The notes beneath the pieces are model-generated. The model worked only from the letters and a program-made list of their open reading frames with translations. It made no database searches and was not told where the DNA came from. From the NCBI GenBank assembly GCA_943368475.1, contig CALRLF020000011.1, positions 1 through 64,000 of the forward strand: a DNA stretch of 64,000 bases, given 5' to 3'. This document shows, piece after piece, positions 25,293 to 33,590 of this stretch (its first letter is position 1; each line of letters opens with the position of its first letter). The stretch is from UBA1930 sp943368475. Lineage in GTDB: Bacteria > Bacteroidota > Bacteroidia > Chitinophagales > Chitinophagaceae. The position numbers and the translations under genes are program-made.

Positions 25293-25355
25293 TTTGAACC
25301 AGGCTTTCGAACATAAATCAGCTACAGTGGCGTCGCACTCTTGTACAACATAACA
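25293..25355 (+). repeat. Dispersed intergenic repeat, GTTGCGTCGCAC family, copy 6
   Basis: It runs TTTGAACCAGGCTTTCGAAC, then CTACAGTGGCGTCGCACTCT and TGTACAACATAACA. It abuts the 65-nt repeat on its left and the TGTCAGCCTGAGC repeat on its right, so three repeat families are joined here. Confidence 0.75.
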
Positions 25356-25380
25356 ATGTCAGCCTGAGCTTGTCGACGGC
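25356..25380. repeat. Dispersed TGTCAGCCTGAGC repeat, second copy
   Basis: ATGTCAGCCTGAGCTTGTCG plus ACGGC matches 21721-21745 with two differences and ends 20 bases before the ALA synthase start. Confidence 0.7.
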
Positions 25381-25400
25381 GATGATAATAAAGAACTAAA

Positions 25401-26660
25401 ATGATTGATTACAACAACATATTTCAAAAAAAACTACATCACCTCAAAGAACAAGGTGCATATCGGCAGTTTTTAGAAGTCAATAAAAGTGCACAGCATT
25501 TTCCTAATTTTTATTACAAGAACAATGAAGGGATTCAGCGTTCTGCAGTCAATTGGTGCAGTAATGATTATCTCTGTATGAGTACACACGAAGAGGTTAT
25601 TGCAAAATTGAGTTTTGTAGCACACAGAAGTGGCACAGGAAGCGGTGGAACAAGAAATATTTCAGGTACAACAATTCATCATAAAGATTTAGAAAATACA
25701 TTGGCCAATTGGCATAAAAAAGAAGCTGCTTTATTGTTTAATGGAGCTTATCAAGCAAATGCAAGTACACTACAAACATTAGGTAAGCATATTGAAGATT
25801 TGATTTTCATTTCCGACGAATACAATCATGCTTCTATTATAGAAGGTATGAAAGCAGCAGGTAACGAACGAAAAATTTTCAGGCATAATAATGTTCAACA
25901 GCTTGAAGAAATACTGCAAACTATTCCTTACCATCAACCTAAAATAATTGTATTCGAATCAGTGTATTCAATGGCTGGAACTATTGCAAATGCAAAACAA
26001 ATTATTGCTTTGGCCAAACAGTACAATGCACTCACTTATATTGATGAAGTACATGCTGTAGGATTATATGGTATAACTGGAGCAGGCATTTTAGAACAAG
26101 AAAATCTGCAAGCAGAAATTGATATTGTAAATGGAACCTTATCCAAAGCTATTGGTGTATTTGGTGGTTATATTGCTGCTTCAAAAACAGTTATAGATTT
26201 TATTAGAAGCTTTGGTAGTGGATTCATCTTCACTACATCACTACCACCAGCAATTTGTGCAGCAGCGAATAAAAGTATTCAACTCATTCAGCAAGATGTT
26301 GAGCTACGAACTTCCTTTTTCAATAATGTATTACTACTAAGAAATGTGTTAGAACAAAACGAAGTTGCCTACACAAGTAATGCTTCACATATAACTCGTA
26401 TTCATATTGGAGAAGCCAATCGTTGTAAGCAATTAGCAAACGATTTACTGCAATTACAGTCTGTCTATTTACAACCCATTAATTTTCCTACTGTGCCAAA
26501 GGGACAAGAATGTTTACGCATTATTGTAACACCCAAACATCAGCCAAAACATATTCATCATCTGGCGTATAGCCTTAAAAAATTGCTGTATGGAAAAGAT
26601 ACGCATAACAGGCAGAGCCTCGAAGCTCTCCTTGTTACAGATGGAGAAAACGAAGCGTAA
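25401..26660 (+). CDS. hemA: 5-aminolevulinate synthase (ALAS, C4 pathway)
   Basis: ALAS condenses glycine and succinyl-CoA to 5-aminolevulinate. The protein has 419 residues of alpha-oxoamine synthase fold. Residues that separate ALAS from its relatives BioF and Kbl: NWCSNDYLCMSTHEEV, GTGSGGTRNISGTTIHHKDL, ISDEYNHASIIEGMK with KIFRHNN, YIDEVHAVGLYG, the PLP lysine in NGTLSKAIGVFGGY, and RSFGSGFIFTTSLPPAI. Most Bacteroidota are thought to make ALA from glutamyl-tRNA, so this C4 enzyme is unusual. Its last 71 bases overlap the next gene in another frame. It follows cysI on the same strand and should feed siroheme synthesis. Confidence 0.88.
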   Translation: MIDYNNIFQKKLHHLKEQGAYRQFLEVNKSAQHFPNFYYKNNEGIQRSAVNWCSNDYLCMSTHEEVIAKLSFVAHRSGTGSGGTRNISGTTIHHKDLENTLANWHKKEAALLFNGAYQANASTLQTLGKHIEDLIFISDEYNHASIIEGMKAAGNERKIFRHNNVQQLEEILQTIPYHQPKIIVFESVYSMAGTIANAKQIIALAKQYNALTYIDEVHAVGLYGITGAGILEQENLQAEIDIVNGTLSKAIGVFGGYIAASKTVIDFIRSFGSGFIFTTSLPPAICAAANKSIQLIQQDVELRTSFFNNVLLLRNVLEQNEVAYTSNASHITRIHIGEANRCKQLANDLLQLQSVYLQPINFPTVPKGQECLRIIVTPKHQPKHIHHLAYSLKKLLYGKDTHNRQSLEALLVTDGENEA

Positions 26661-28089
26661 GATTGAAGCTGTTTTTCCAAACATAGAAGTTGAATTATTA
26701 CCTAGGGAAAGTCGTGGCGATCAACTCCAAAATATTCCTCTTCAAACGGTAGAAGGATCTGATTTTTTTACACAAGATATTTTTGATGCATTACAAAATG
26801 GCCAAGCTGATATTGCTGTTCATTCATTGAAAGATGTGAGCGGCAGCCATTTTTTTGGTGACAATAAATTTGCCATTATTGAAAGAGATGACGTAAGAGA
26901 TATTGCAATTTTTAATTCTAATGTAGAAGAAAAAATAAAACAAGGACAAACCATTATCATTGGTACTTGCTCCCCAAGAAGAGAGGAAATGGCCATTGGT
27001 TTCTTACGAAAAGCCCTACCACAATGGAACAATGATTTTACTATCGAAACAAAAGTCATTCGTGGAAATGTAGATACACGTTTACGCAAGTTAGATGCTG
27101 GTGAATATGATGGAATTATTTTGGCAACAGCAGGCATTAATCGTTTGTTAGAAAGTGAAAAAGATGCAGTTTCAATCAAACAATTATTGGTTGATAAAAA
27201 ACTAATGCTCCTTCCTTTAATAGAATGTGTACCTGCACCTTGTCAGGGTGCAATTGTTGCAGAAGCACATTACTCAAATACACAAGCAGCAAAAGTTATT
27301 GAAGCCATCAACAACAAAAACTTAATGCAGCAATGCATACAAGAAAAGAAGGCTGCATTAAAATATGGTACAGGTTGCTTACAAAAATTTGGTGTAACAA
27401 CTATTCAATACGATGTTGATAAAGCAGTTTTATATGCAGCAGGCAAAAATGAACATGGAGAATCGTTTACAAATTGGCAGGGATTGCCAGATTTATCTAA
27501 AGATGAAACCTTGTTTAGTAGCACAGATTTTATGAGCAGTTTCTTCTCTTATAATTATTCAAATGAACCAATCAATATTGCTCAGCAGCATGTGTATGTT
27601 GCCAATTACAAAGCAATACGTGAGGAAGCTTTAATAAATCAACTGCAAAGTAAAACTGTTTGGGCAGCCGGATCGAAAACTTGGTTTCAATTAGCCAAGC
27701 AAAATATTTGGGTTACAGGTTCTGCAGATGCTTTTGGCTTAGAGTTTTTAGAACAAGCATGGCGTATGCCTTTGATTCAAATTAATAAAAATGAGTTAGC
27801 TATTATTACCAGCAAACAAGGTGCTGCAACATGGAGTAAAAAAAACTGGAACACTCATGCTACTTATGAATTATTGTTTAAAGAAGATGCAACTGTAAAA
27901 GAAAAAATTAGTACAGCCCATACTATTTTCTGGACAAGCTTTCAACAGTATCAACAATATAAATCTGTTATTCCATCAGGCGTTACGCATTGTTGCCCAT
28001 CAGGTGAAACTGCTTGCTTATTAAGAGAAGCAGGTCTTCAACCAATTCTATTTCCTAACATCAAATCATTCTTGCAATGGAAACAATAA
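26590..28089 (+). CDS. hemC: Porphobilinogen deaminase fused to a uroporphyrinogen-III synthase-like domain
   Basis: The protein has 499 residues. The N-terminal part (about 1-300) is HemC: IRITGRASKLSLLQ, DIAVHSLKDVSG with the catalytic Asp, IGTCSPRREEM, VIRGNVDTRLRKLDAGEYD, and the dipyrromethane-cofactor Cys in YGTGCLQKFG. The C-terminal part (about 315-499) resembles diverged HemD: VWAAGSKTWFQLA, NIWVTGSADAFGLEFLE and HCCPSGETACLLREAGLQPI. Together they would turn porphobilinogen into uroporphyrinogen III. HemD is poorly conserved, so the second half is less sure. The start lies inside the ALAS gene and the end overlaps hemB by 13 bases, showing tight translational coupling. Confidence 0.85.
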   Translation: MEKIRITGRASKLSLLQMEKTKRKIEAVFPNIEVELLPRESRGDQLQNIPLQTVEGSDFFTQDIFDALQNGQADIAVHSLKDVSGSHFFGDNKFAIIERDDVRDIAIFNSNVEEKIKQGQTIIIGTCSPRREEMAIGFLRKALPQWNNDFTIETKVIRGNVDTRLRKLDAGEYDGIILATAGINRLLESEKDAVSIKQLLVDKKLMLLPLIECVPAPCQGAIVAEAHYSNTQAAKVIEAINNKNLMQQCIQEKKAALKYGTGCLQKFGVTTIQYDVDKAVLYAAGKNEHGESFTNWQGLPDLSKDETLFSSTDFMSSFFSYNYSNEPINIAQQHVYVANYKAIREEALINQLQSKTVWAAGSKTWFQLAKQNIWVTGSADAFGLEFLEQAWRMPLIQINKNELAIITSKQGAATWSKKNWNTHATYELLFKEDATVKEKISTAHTIFWTSFQQYQQYKSVIPSGVTHCCPSGETACLLREAGLQPILFPNIKSFLQWKQ

Positions 28090-29072
28090 ACTATCCCATT
28101 ACACAACGTAGGTTGCGGACAGATGCACATATTAGAGAACTAACGGCAGGGTTTCATTTATCTCACAAAAGCTTCATTCAACCTTTGTTTGTTAATGAGG
28201 CATTGAGTGAATCAATGGATCTAGTTGGTTTAAATGGTGTTCAATCAGATACAATTAGTTCTGTTTTGTATACGATTGAAAACGACATTCAAAATGGTGT
28301 TCACAAGTTTTTATTGTTTCCTGTTCCAGCAAAAAAAGTAAGTAAAGACTTTGATTTTTCTTTTGCCGCAAAAGTTGTAAAAACCATAAAAGAAAAATTT
28401 GGTAATGACGTTTGGTTAGCAACAGATGTTTGTTTATGCAGTTACACAACACATGGGCATTGTGGAATTTTAAATGAAAACCATAGCAAATTACTCAACA
28501 ATCAAACCGTAGATATATTATCCAAATATGCTGTTGAGTTAGCTGTTGCTGGTGCTGATTGTATTGCACCAAGTGATATGATGGATGGAAGAATAGCCGC
28601 AATCAGAAATAATTTAAATGCTTTTGGTTTTGATGATGTGAACATCATGAGTTATTCGGCCAAGTTTTCTTCACAGTTGTATGGACCGTTTAGAGATGCT
28701 TGTAATTCTGCTCCAAACACACACGGAATACAAAACAGAAAATCATATCAAATTTCACCTTTCAATATAAACGATGCACTTGTAAGTAGTAAACGTGATG
28801 CAGAACAAGGTGCTGATATTTTAATGGTTAAACCAGCAGCACTTTATACAGATATTATTGCAGCATTAAAACAGCAATCATTAAAACCTATAGCAGCTTA
28901 TCATGTAAGTGGCGAATATGCAAGTATTGAAGCAATGGTACAACAAGGTTTTATGCAGCGTGAAGCTGCTCATGCTGAAGTGTGGACTGCATTAGTTCGT
29001 AGTGGAGCAAGCATGATTATTTCTTATGCATCTAGAAATGCAAAGGAATGGATTGATAAAATAAACTACTAA
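28077..29072 (+). CDS. hemB: Delta-aminolevulinic acid dehydratase (porphobilinogen synthase)
   Basis: HemB joins two ALA molecules into porphobilinogen. The protein has 331 residues. The zinc-site cysteines are all present in DVCLCSYTTHGHCGI; the catalytic lysines are in IMSYSAKFSSQLYGPFRDA and DILMVKPAALY. YHVSGEYASIEAM is also a family motif. It starts within the last codons of hemC. Position after ALAS and hemC completes the ALA-to-uroporphyrinogen route. Confidence 0.95.
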   Translation: METINYPITQRRLRTDAHIRELTAGFHLSHKSFIQPLFVNEALSESMDLVGLNGVQSDTISSVLYTIENDIQNGVHKFLLFPVPAKKVSKDFDFSFAAKVVKTIKEKFGNDVWLATDVCLCSYTTHGHCGILNENHSKLLNNQTVDILSKYAVELAVAGADCIAPSDMMDGRIAAIRNNLNAFGFDDVNIMSYSAKFSSQLYGPFRDACNSAPNTHGIQNRKSYQISPFNINDALVSSKRDAEQGADILMVKPAALYTDIIAALKQQSLKPIAAYHVSGEYASIEAMVQQGFMQREAAHAEVWTALVRSGASMIISYASRNAKEWIDKINY

Positions 29073-29077
29073 ATAGT

Positions 29078-29107
29078 CTTGTAAAATAGTAGGGTATTGT
29101 ATATTTG
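29078..29107 (+). promoter_or_regulatory. Promoter of the siroheme synthase-transporter fusion with overlapping operator-like site
   Basis: CTTG (29078-29081), an 18-base spacer and TATATTTG (29100-29107) approximate the TTTG/TAnnTTTG promoter. The -7 box ends five bases before the ATG, so the transcript could be leaderless. CTTGTAAAATAGTAG (29078-29092) is a degenerate match to the CTAY-N7-RTAG motif and would cover the -33 box. Confidence 0.55.
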
Positions 29108-29112
29108 TAGCC

Positions 29113-30594
29113 ATGCCAAATTCGACAAAAGAAACAAATCACCTTTTTCCGGTTTTTTTGAAACTGGAAAACCTTCGATTATTAATTGTTGGTGGTGGCT
29201 ATGTTGGTATGGAAAAATTGCAGGCAGTAATTTTCAATTCTCCTGAAACAAAAATTAAATTGATTGCTAGAGAAATTAGTAATGGGATTAAAGAACTTGC
29301 CAAACAGTATCCTAATATTAATCTAATTGAAAAGCCTTATAGTATTGATGATTTAGAGCAGACAGATATTGTTATAGCAGCAATTAATGAACGAGAGATA
29401 AGTACACAAATTGTTGCTGATGCAAAAAGCAAAGGCATCTTAGTGAATGCTGCAGACAAACCAGAACTCTGCGATTTTTATTTAAGTTCAGTTGTACAAA
29501 AGGGCAATTTGAAAATAGCTATTTCTACCAATGGTAAATCTCCAACAGCAGCAAAGCGTATCAAAGAAATGCTGCATCAATCTTTGCCCGAAGAGTTGGA
29601 TGATGTATTAAATAACCTCAACAAAATTCGAAACAGACTCACTGGTAATTTTGATGATAAGGTTAAAAAGCTAAATGACATTACTAAAGTATTGGTTGAA
29701 ACGGAGACTTCCAGTAACGAAAAGCGTTGGAGAAAAATTGCCACTTATTCAATCCTCATTTTTGCATCAATGCTTATTGGTCATTTCATTTTTTCTTATG
29801 TTCCATTAAAACAAATTGGTAGTAGTGCATTTAATGTTTACCAAACTTTAGATAGTAAATTTCCATTAATGATATTGGCTGGCTTTGTTGCACAATTGGT
29901 AGATGGTGCATTGGGCATGGGTTATGGCGTTACCAGTGCAACTGTTTTGTTATCGGCAGGAATTAATCCTGCAGCAATTAGTGGTAGCATTCATACAGCA
30001 GAAATGTTTGCAAGTGGTGCAAGTGGTTATAGCCATTATAAGTTTGGCAACGTAAATAAAAAACTACTCAAAGCCTTGTTAATACCAGGTGTTATTGGTG
30101 CAATTACAGGTGCAATTTTATTGGTGTATTTGGGTGATAAACATGCTGGTTATATACGACCAATTTTAGCATGTTATACTTTGCTATTGGGCATAAGAAT
30201 TTTAGTAAATGCTTTCATACAGCAAAAGCAGCAAAAGAAATTTAAACGTTATAGTTTACTTGCAGGAGCAGGTGGCTTCTTAGATTCTTTTGGTGGCGGT
30301 GGGTGGGGGCCAATTGTTACAACCACTTTAATTACAAAAGGTCGCAGCCCTAAATATGTTATTGGAACAGTAAGCCTTACTGAGTTTTTTGTTACACTTG
30401 CCAGTGCATTTACTTTTTTTACATTAATTGGTGTAAGTCATTGGCAAACTATACTAGGCTTAATTGTTGGAGGTTTAATTGCTGCACCAATAGCTGCGAA
30501 ACTAGCAGGTAAACTGCCACGTAAAACATCATTTATCTTATTGGGTTTACTGGTAATTTGGTGGAGCATTAAGATTTTAGTAAAAATATTTTAG
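29113..30594 (+). CDS. Precorrin-2 dehydrogenase/siroheme synthase domain fused to a TauE/SafE family transporter
   Basis: The protein has 493 residues in two parts. Residues 1 to about 150 match the N-terminal domain of siroheme synthase: LFPVFLKLENLRLLIVGGGY (NAD-binding), IVIAAINEREISTQIV, VNAADKPELCDFYLSSVV and ISTNGKSPTAAKRIKEML; a dimerisation-like helical part follows to about 215. From about 228 there are about eight transmembrane segments of the TSUP (TauE/SafE) family: AGFVAQLVDGALGMGYGVTS and the repeated half GAGGFLDSFGGGGWGPIV. TSUP proteins export sulfite or move sulfate and organosulfur anions. A single protein linking siroheme completion and sulfur-anion transport is unusual. 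It has its own promoter. Confidence 0.88.
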   Translation: MPNSTKETNHLFPVFLKLENLRLLIVGGGYVGMEKLQAVIFNSPETKIKLIAREISNGIKELAKQYPNINLIEKPYSIDDLEQTDIVIAAINEREISTQIVADAKSKGILVNAADKPELCDFYLSSVVQKGNLKIAISTNGKSPTAAKRIKEMLHQSLPEELDDVLNNLNKIRNRLTGNFDDKVKKLNDITKVLVETETSSNEKRWRKIATYSILIFASMLIGHFIFSYVPLKQIGSSAFNVYQTLDSKFPLMILAGFVAQLVDGALGMGYGVTSATVLLSAGINPAAISGSIHTAEMFASGASGYSHYKFGNVNKKLLKALLIPGVIGAITGAILLVYLGDKHAGYIRPILACYTLLLGIRILVNAFIQQKQQKKFKRYSLLAGAGGFLDSFGGGGWGPIVTTTLITKGRSPKYVIGTVSLTEFFVTLASAFTFFTLIGVSHWQTILGLIVGGLIAAPIAAKLAGKLPRKTSFILLGLLVIWWSIKILVKIF

Positions 30595-30612
30595 TGAAAT
30601 AAAAATAATACC

Positions 30613-30650
30613 CTATAAATTTGGTAGACTAATAATTTGCCCTATTTTTG
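30613..30650 (+). promoter_or_regulatory. TonB-receptor promoter with operator over the -33 box
   Basis: TTTG (30620-30623), a 19-base spacer and TATTTTTG (30643-30650) match the Bacteroidota promoter consensus. The palindrome CTATAAATTTGGTAG (30613-30627) covers the -33 box, as expected for a repressor site. The predicted 5' leader is about 225 bases long. Confidence 0.7.
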
Positions 30651-30717
30651 CAAACAATTATTATAGATTCAACATTTACAAATGGCTTTTAACAGTCATT
30701 TTTTAAATTAAAATAAT

Positions 30718-30732
30718 CTACTAATATAATAG
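30718..30732 (+). promoter_or_regulatory. Second candidate operator in the TonB-receptor leader
   Basis: CTACTAATATAATAG fits CTAY-N7-RTAG and lies 105 bases (about ten helical turns) downstream of the first site. Both sites are followed by ACTAAT, which suggests the motif may be longer than 15 bases. The rest of the ~290-bp gap holds no gene. Confidence 0.5.
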
Positions 30733-30881
30733 ACTAATGATAAAATTCACAACCAACTATTTTGACAGCTTTTTCAACTAAAGCATTTTTGGTACATGTT
30801 TATGTTTAAAACCAATAGAACCTGCTGTTGATTGCTCCATAATTCTTCCATTCAATTTTAAAACATAAATGATCTTAATTA

Positions 30882-33476
30882 ATGAAAAATATAATTTTCA
30901 AAGTTTCTTTTTTTCTGGGATTAATTTTATTCAGTGATAGTGTATACTCTCAAAAGCTTATCGAAGGAACTATCAAAAGTACAGATGGCATTGCTGTAGC
31001 ATCGGCAACAGTAGCAGTAAAGAATACAAAGTCATTTGCTGTGGCAGATGCAACTGGTTATTTTAAAATAGCATCACCAGATAAGTTTCCTGTTGTATTG
31101 GTTATTTCTTCTGTTGGCTATACAGCAGTAGAAGTTAGTTTAGATACATTTCCAAAAGCTAAACTGAATATTTTACTGGTAGACGCAAATCAACTTACAG
31201 AATTAGTCATCACCTCTAGACGAAGACAAGAAGTTGCCCAAGATGTACCAATTGCAATTTCTGTAATTGGAGGAAAACAAGTAGATGAAGCAGGAGCATT
31301 TAATGTAAACCGATTAAAGGAACTTGTACCAAGCTTACAATTGTATTCGTCTAATCCAAGAAATACAGGTATTAATATACGTGGATTGGGTTCTCCATTT
31401 GGGCTCACTAATGATGGCCTTGATCCAGGTGTTGGATTTTATGTAGATGGCGTTTATTATGCTCGTCCTGCAGCTGCTACATTAGATTTCATTGACATTG
31501 AGCAAATTGAAGTTTTACGTGGTCCACAAGGAACACTCTTTGGAAAAAATACAACATCTGGTGCTTTTAATATTACTACCAGAAAGCCAAGCTTTAAGTC
31601 GGGGGCTAATTTTGAAGTGAGTTATGGTAACTATTCTTTTGTACAGGCAAAAGCCTCTATTACTGGAGCATTGTCTAAAAAAATTGCTGGACGTATTTCT
31701 TTTTCAGGCACCAATCGGAATGGGCTTGTTGAAAATATTCGTACAAAAAAATTCACCAATGAGTTAAACAATATTGGTATTCGTGGACAACTATTATACA
31801 AACCTTATGCTAAAACCTCTGTTGTTTTAGCTGCTGATTTTTCAGGTCAAGAACCTGATGGTTATGCACAAGTGGTTGCAGGTGTGGTAGAAACCAAACG
31901 ACCTGCTTACCGTCAGTTCAATGCTATCATTGCCGATTTAAATTATCAACTTCCAAGTTTAAATCCCTTCGATAGAAAAATTGACCATGATGTATCATGG
32001 AATTCTGGCAACGATATAGGTGGTGTATCTCTTAACATTGATCAGCAAATTGGTACTGGTAAACTTACTTCTACAACAGCATGGCGTTACTGGGATTGGA
32101 GACCATCTAACGATAGAGACTTTACAGGATTAGAAGCATTGTCAAAATCACAAAATCCTGCAAAGCATCAAAACTGGTCTCAAGAAATAAGATATGCAGG
32201 TGAGTTTGCATCTAAGCTAAGTGGTGTTGTTGGTTTATTCTATATCGATCAGGAAGTTAAAATAAATGGCTTAGAACAATCTGGTCGTCACCAATGGAGA
32301 TTCTCACAAAGTTCAACCAGCACTTTATGGCAAACACTAGGTTTATTTGAAGGATTTGGTATTAACACAAATTCATCTATTAAGTCTCAAAGTGCAGCAA
32401 TATTTGTAAACTTAGATTGGGAAGTAGCCAAAGGGTTTCATATTTTACCAGGATTAAGATACAACTACGATAACAAAGATGTCGTGTACAATCGTGTTGC
32501 GTCAGGTGGTTTAGATACTGCAACCTATGCAGGTACAACAGCTCAGAGAACTACATTACAAGGGTTTAAAAATGGTGTATATACCAGCCAGTTTTACACA
32601 GCCGCAGCAGATGAAAGAAATTTTACATACCAGCTTACCCTTTCTTTTAGACCTAATAAGTTTTTGAACACCTTTGCTACGTATTCTACCAGTTATAAAC
32701 CTGTTGGTGTAAATGTTGCTGGGTTGCCTACTGTAAACGGACAAACTGCAATTGACTTAGCAGTTATTAAACCCGAAACAGTCAATCATTTTGAAGTAGG
32801 TATCAAAGCTAATCCATCTGATCATTTCATTTTCAATGCAATATATCATCACACCGATATTAAAGACTATCAAGCAAACGTACAATCTGCCGAATTAGGT
32901 GTTAACCGAGGTTACATTGCCAATGCAGAAGCTGTTAGCGTAAGTGGATTAGAATTAGATGCCAATTATAAATTAAACTCAACCTTTTCATTTTTTGGAG
33001 CATTGGCTTATACCGATGCTAAATATGTAAAATTCACCAATGCTCCATTACCACTTGAAGAAACAGGGCTGACGGAAGGCGGTGTGCCAAAAGCATTTAA
33101 AGATATTTCTGGTGGTCGTTTACCTGGTATTTCAAAATGGTCAGGTTCATTGGGTGGTGAGTTCTCAACAACAGCAAAGTTTTTATCAAAAGAAGGTAAA
33201 TTTTTCACAGCTGTAGAAGGATTTTATCGCTCAGAATTTTCTTCAAGTCCATCACCATCGGCATTTTTAAATATTCCTGCTTATTCAATTGTTAATGCAA
33301 GAATTGGTTTTCGTTTGCCTGGCAATGGTCTATCAGCTTTTGTTTGGGGAAGAAACATTTTCGATACAAATTATTACGAACAATTGCTTCCTGCAGGTGG
33401 TAATGCTGGCCATTATGCTGGTGTATTGGGAGATCAAAGAACCTATGGTGTTACGTTGAAAATTACCATTCAATAA
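30882..33476 (+). CDS. TonB-dependent outer-membrane receptor
   Basis: The protein has 864 residues. A signal peptide (IIFKVSFFLGLILFSDSVYS) is followed by a carboxypeptidase-regulatory-like domain (about 24-110; ASATVAVKNTKSFAVADATG). The plug follows, with VITSRRRQEVAQDVPIAISV, NIRGLGSPFG and IEVLRGPQGTLFGKNTTSGA. A 22-strand barrel ends with YGVTLKITIQ, the typical aromatic/hydrophobic C terminus. No SusD partner follows, so this is a siderophore- or small-solute-type receptor rather than a Sus glycan system. It lies directly after the sulfur island and shares its operator motif, so I infer uptake of a sulfur source such as an organosulfur compound; metal chelate uptake remains possible. 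Confidence 0.9.
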   Translation: MKNIIFKVSFFLGLILFSDSVYSQKLIEGTIKSTDGIAVASATVAVKNTKSFAVADATGYFKIASPDKFPVVLVISSVGYTAVEVSLDTFPKAKLNILLVDANQLTELVITSRRRQEVAQDVPIAISVIGGKQVDEAGAFNVNRLKELVPSLQLYSSNPRNTGINIRGLGSPFGLTNDGLDPGVGFYVDGVYYARPAAATLDFIDIEQIEVLRGPQGTLFGKNTTSGAFNITTRKPSFKSGANFEVSYGNYSFVQAKASITGALSKKIAGRISFSGTNRNGLVENIRTKKFTNELNNIGIRGQLLYKPYAKTSVVLAADFSGQEPDGYAQVVAGVVETKRPAYRQFNAIIADLNYQLPSLNPFDRKIDHDVSWNSGNDIGGVSLNIDQQIGTGKLTSTTAWRYWDWRPSNDRDFTGLEALSKSQNPAKHQNWSQEIRYAGEFASKLSGVVGLFYIDQEVKINGLEQSGRHQWRFSQSSTSTLWQTLGLFEGFGINTNSSIKSQSAAIFVNLDWEVAKGFHILPGLRYNYDNKDVVYNRVASGGLDTATYAGTTAQRTTLQGFKNGVYTSQFYTAAADERNFTYQLTLSFRPNKFLNTFATYSTSYKPVGVNVAGLPTVNGQTAIDLAVIKPETVNHFEVGIKANPSDHFIFNAIYHHTDIKDYQANVQSAELGVNRGYIANAEAVSVSGLELDANYKLNSTFSFFGALAYTDAKYVKFTNAPLPLEETGLTEGGVPKAFKDISGGRLPGISKWSGSLGGEFSTTAKFLSKEGKFFTAVEGFYRSEFSSSPSPSAFLNIPAYSIVNARIGFRLPGNGLSAFVWGRNIFDTNYYEQLLPAGGNAGHYAGVLGDQRTYGVTLKITIQ

Positions 33477-33560
33477 TTTTTGTTACCCAGCTAAAGAATA
33501 ATTATTTAGCACCTGTGGCGTTGTTGTAAATCCTACTTATTGCAGGACACCCTTCAACAA
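33477..33560 (+). repeat. Dispersed intergenic repeat, GTTGCGTCGCAC family, copy 7 (long subtype)
   Basis: It starts at the stop codon of the TonB receptor: TTTTTGTTACCCAGCTAAAG, then CTGTGGCGTTGTTGTAAATC, CTACTTATTGCAGGACACCC and TTCAACAAC. The last two blocks match copies 2 and 8. Confidence 0.75.
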
Positions 33561-33590
33561 CATTAACAATCTCAGCTTTATCTTAGCGTA

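Noticed and set aside
25401..26660. This gene as 8-amino-7-oxononanoate synthase (bioF) or Kbl
   Set aside because: The sequences GGTRNISGT, IEGMK with IFRHNN, and GFIFTTSLPP follow the ALA synthase pattern, and the neighbours are hemC and hemB rather than biotin or threonine genes.
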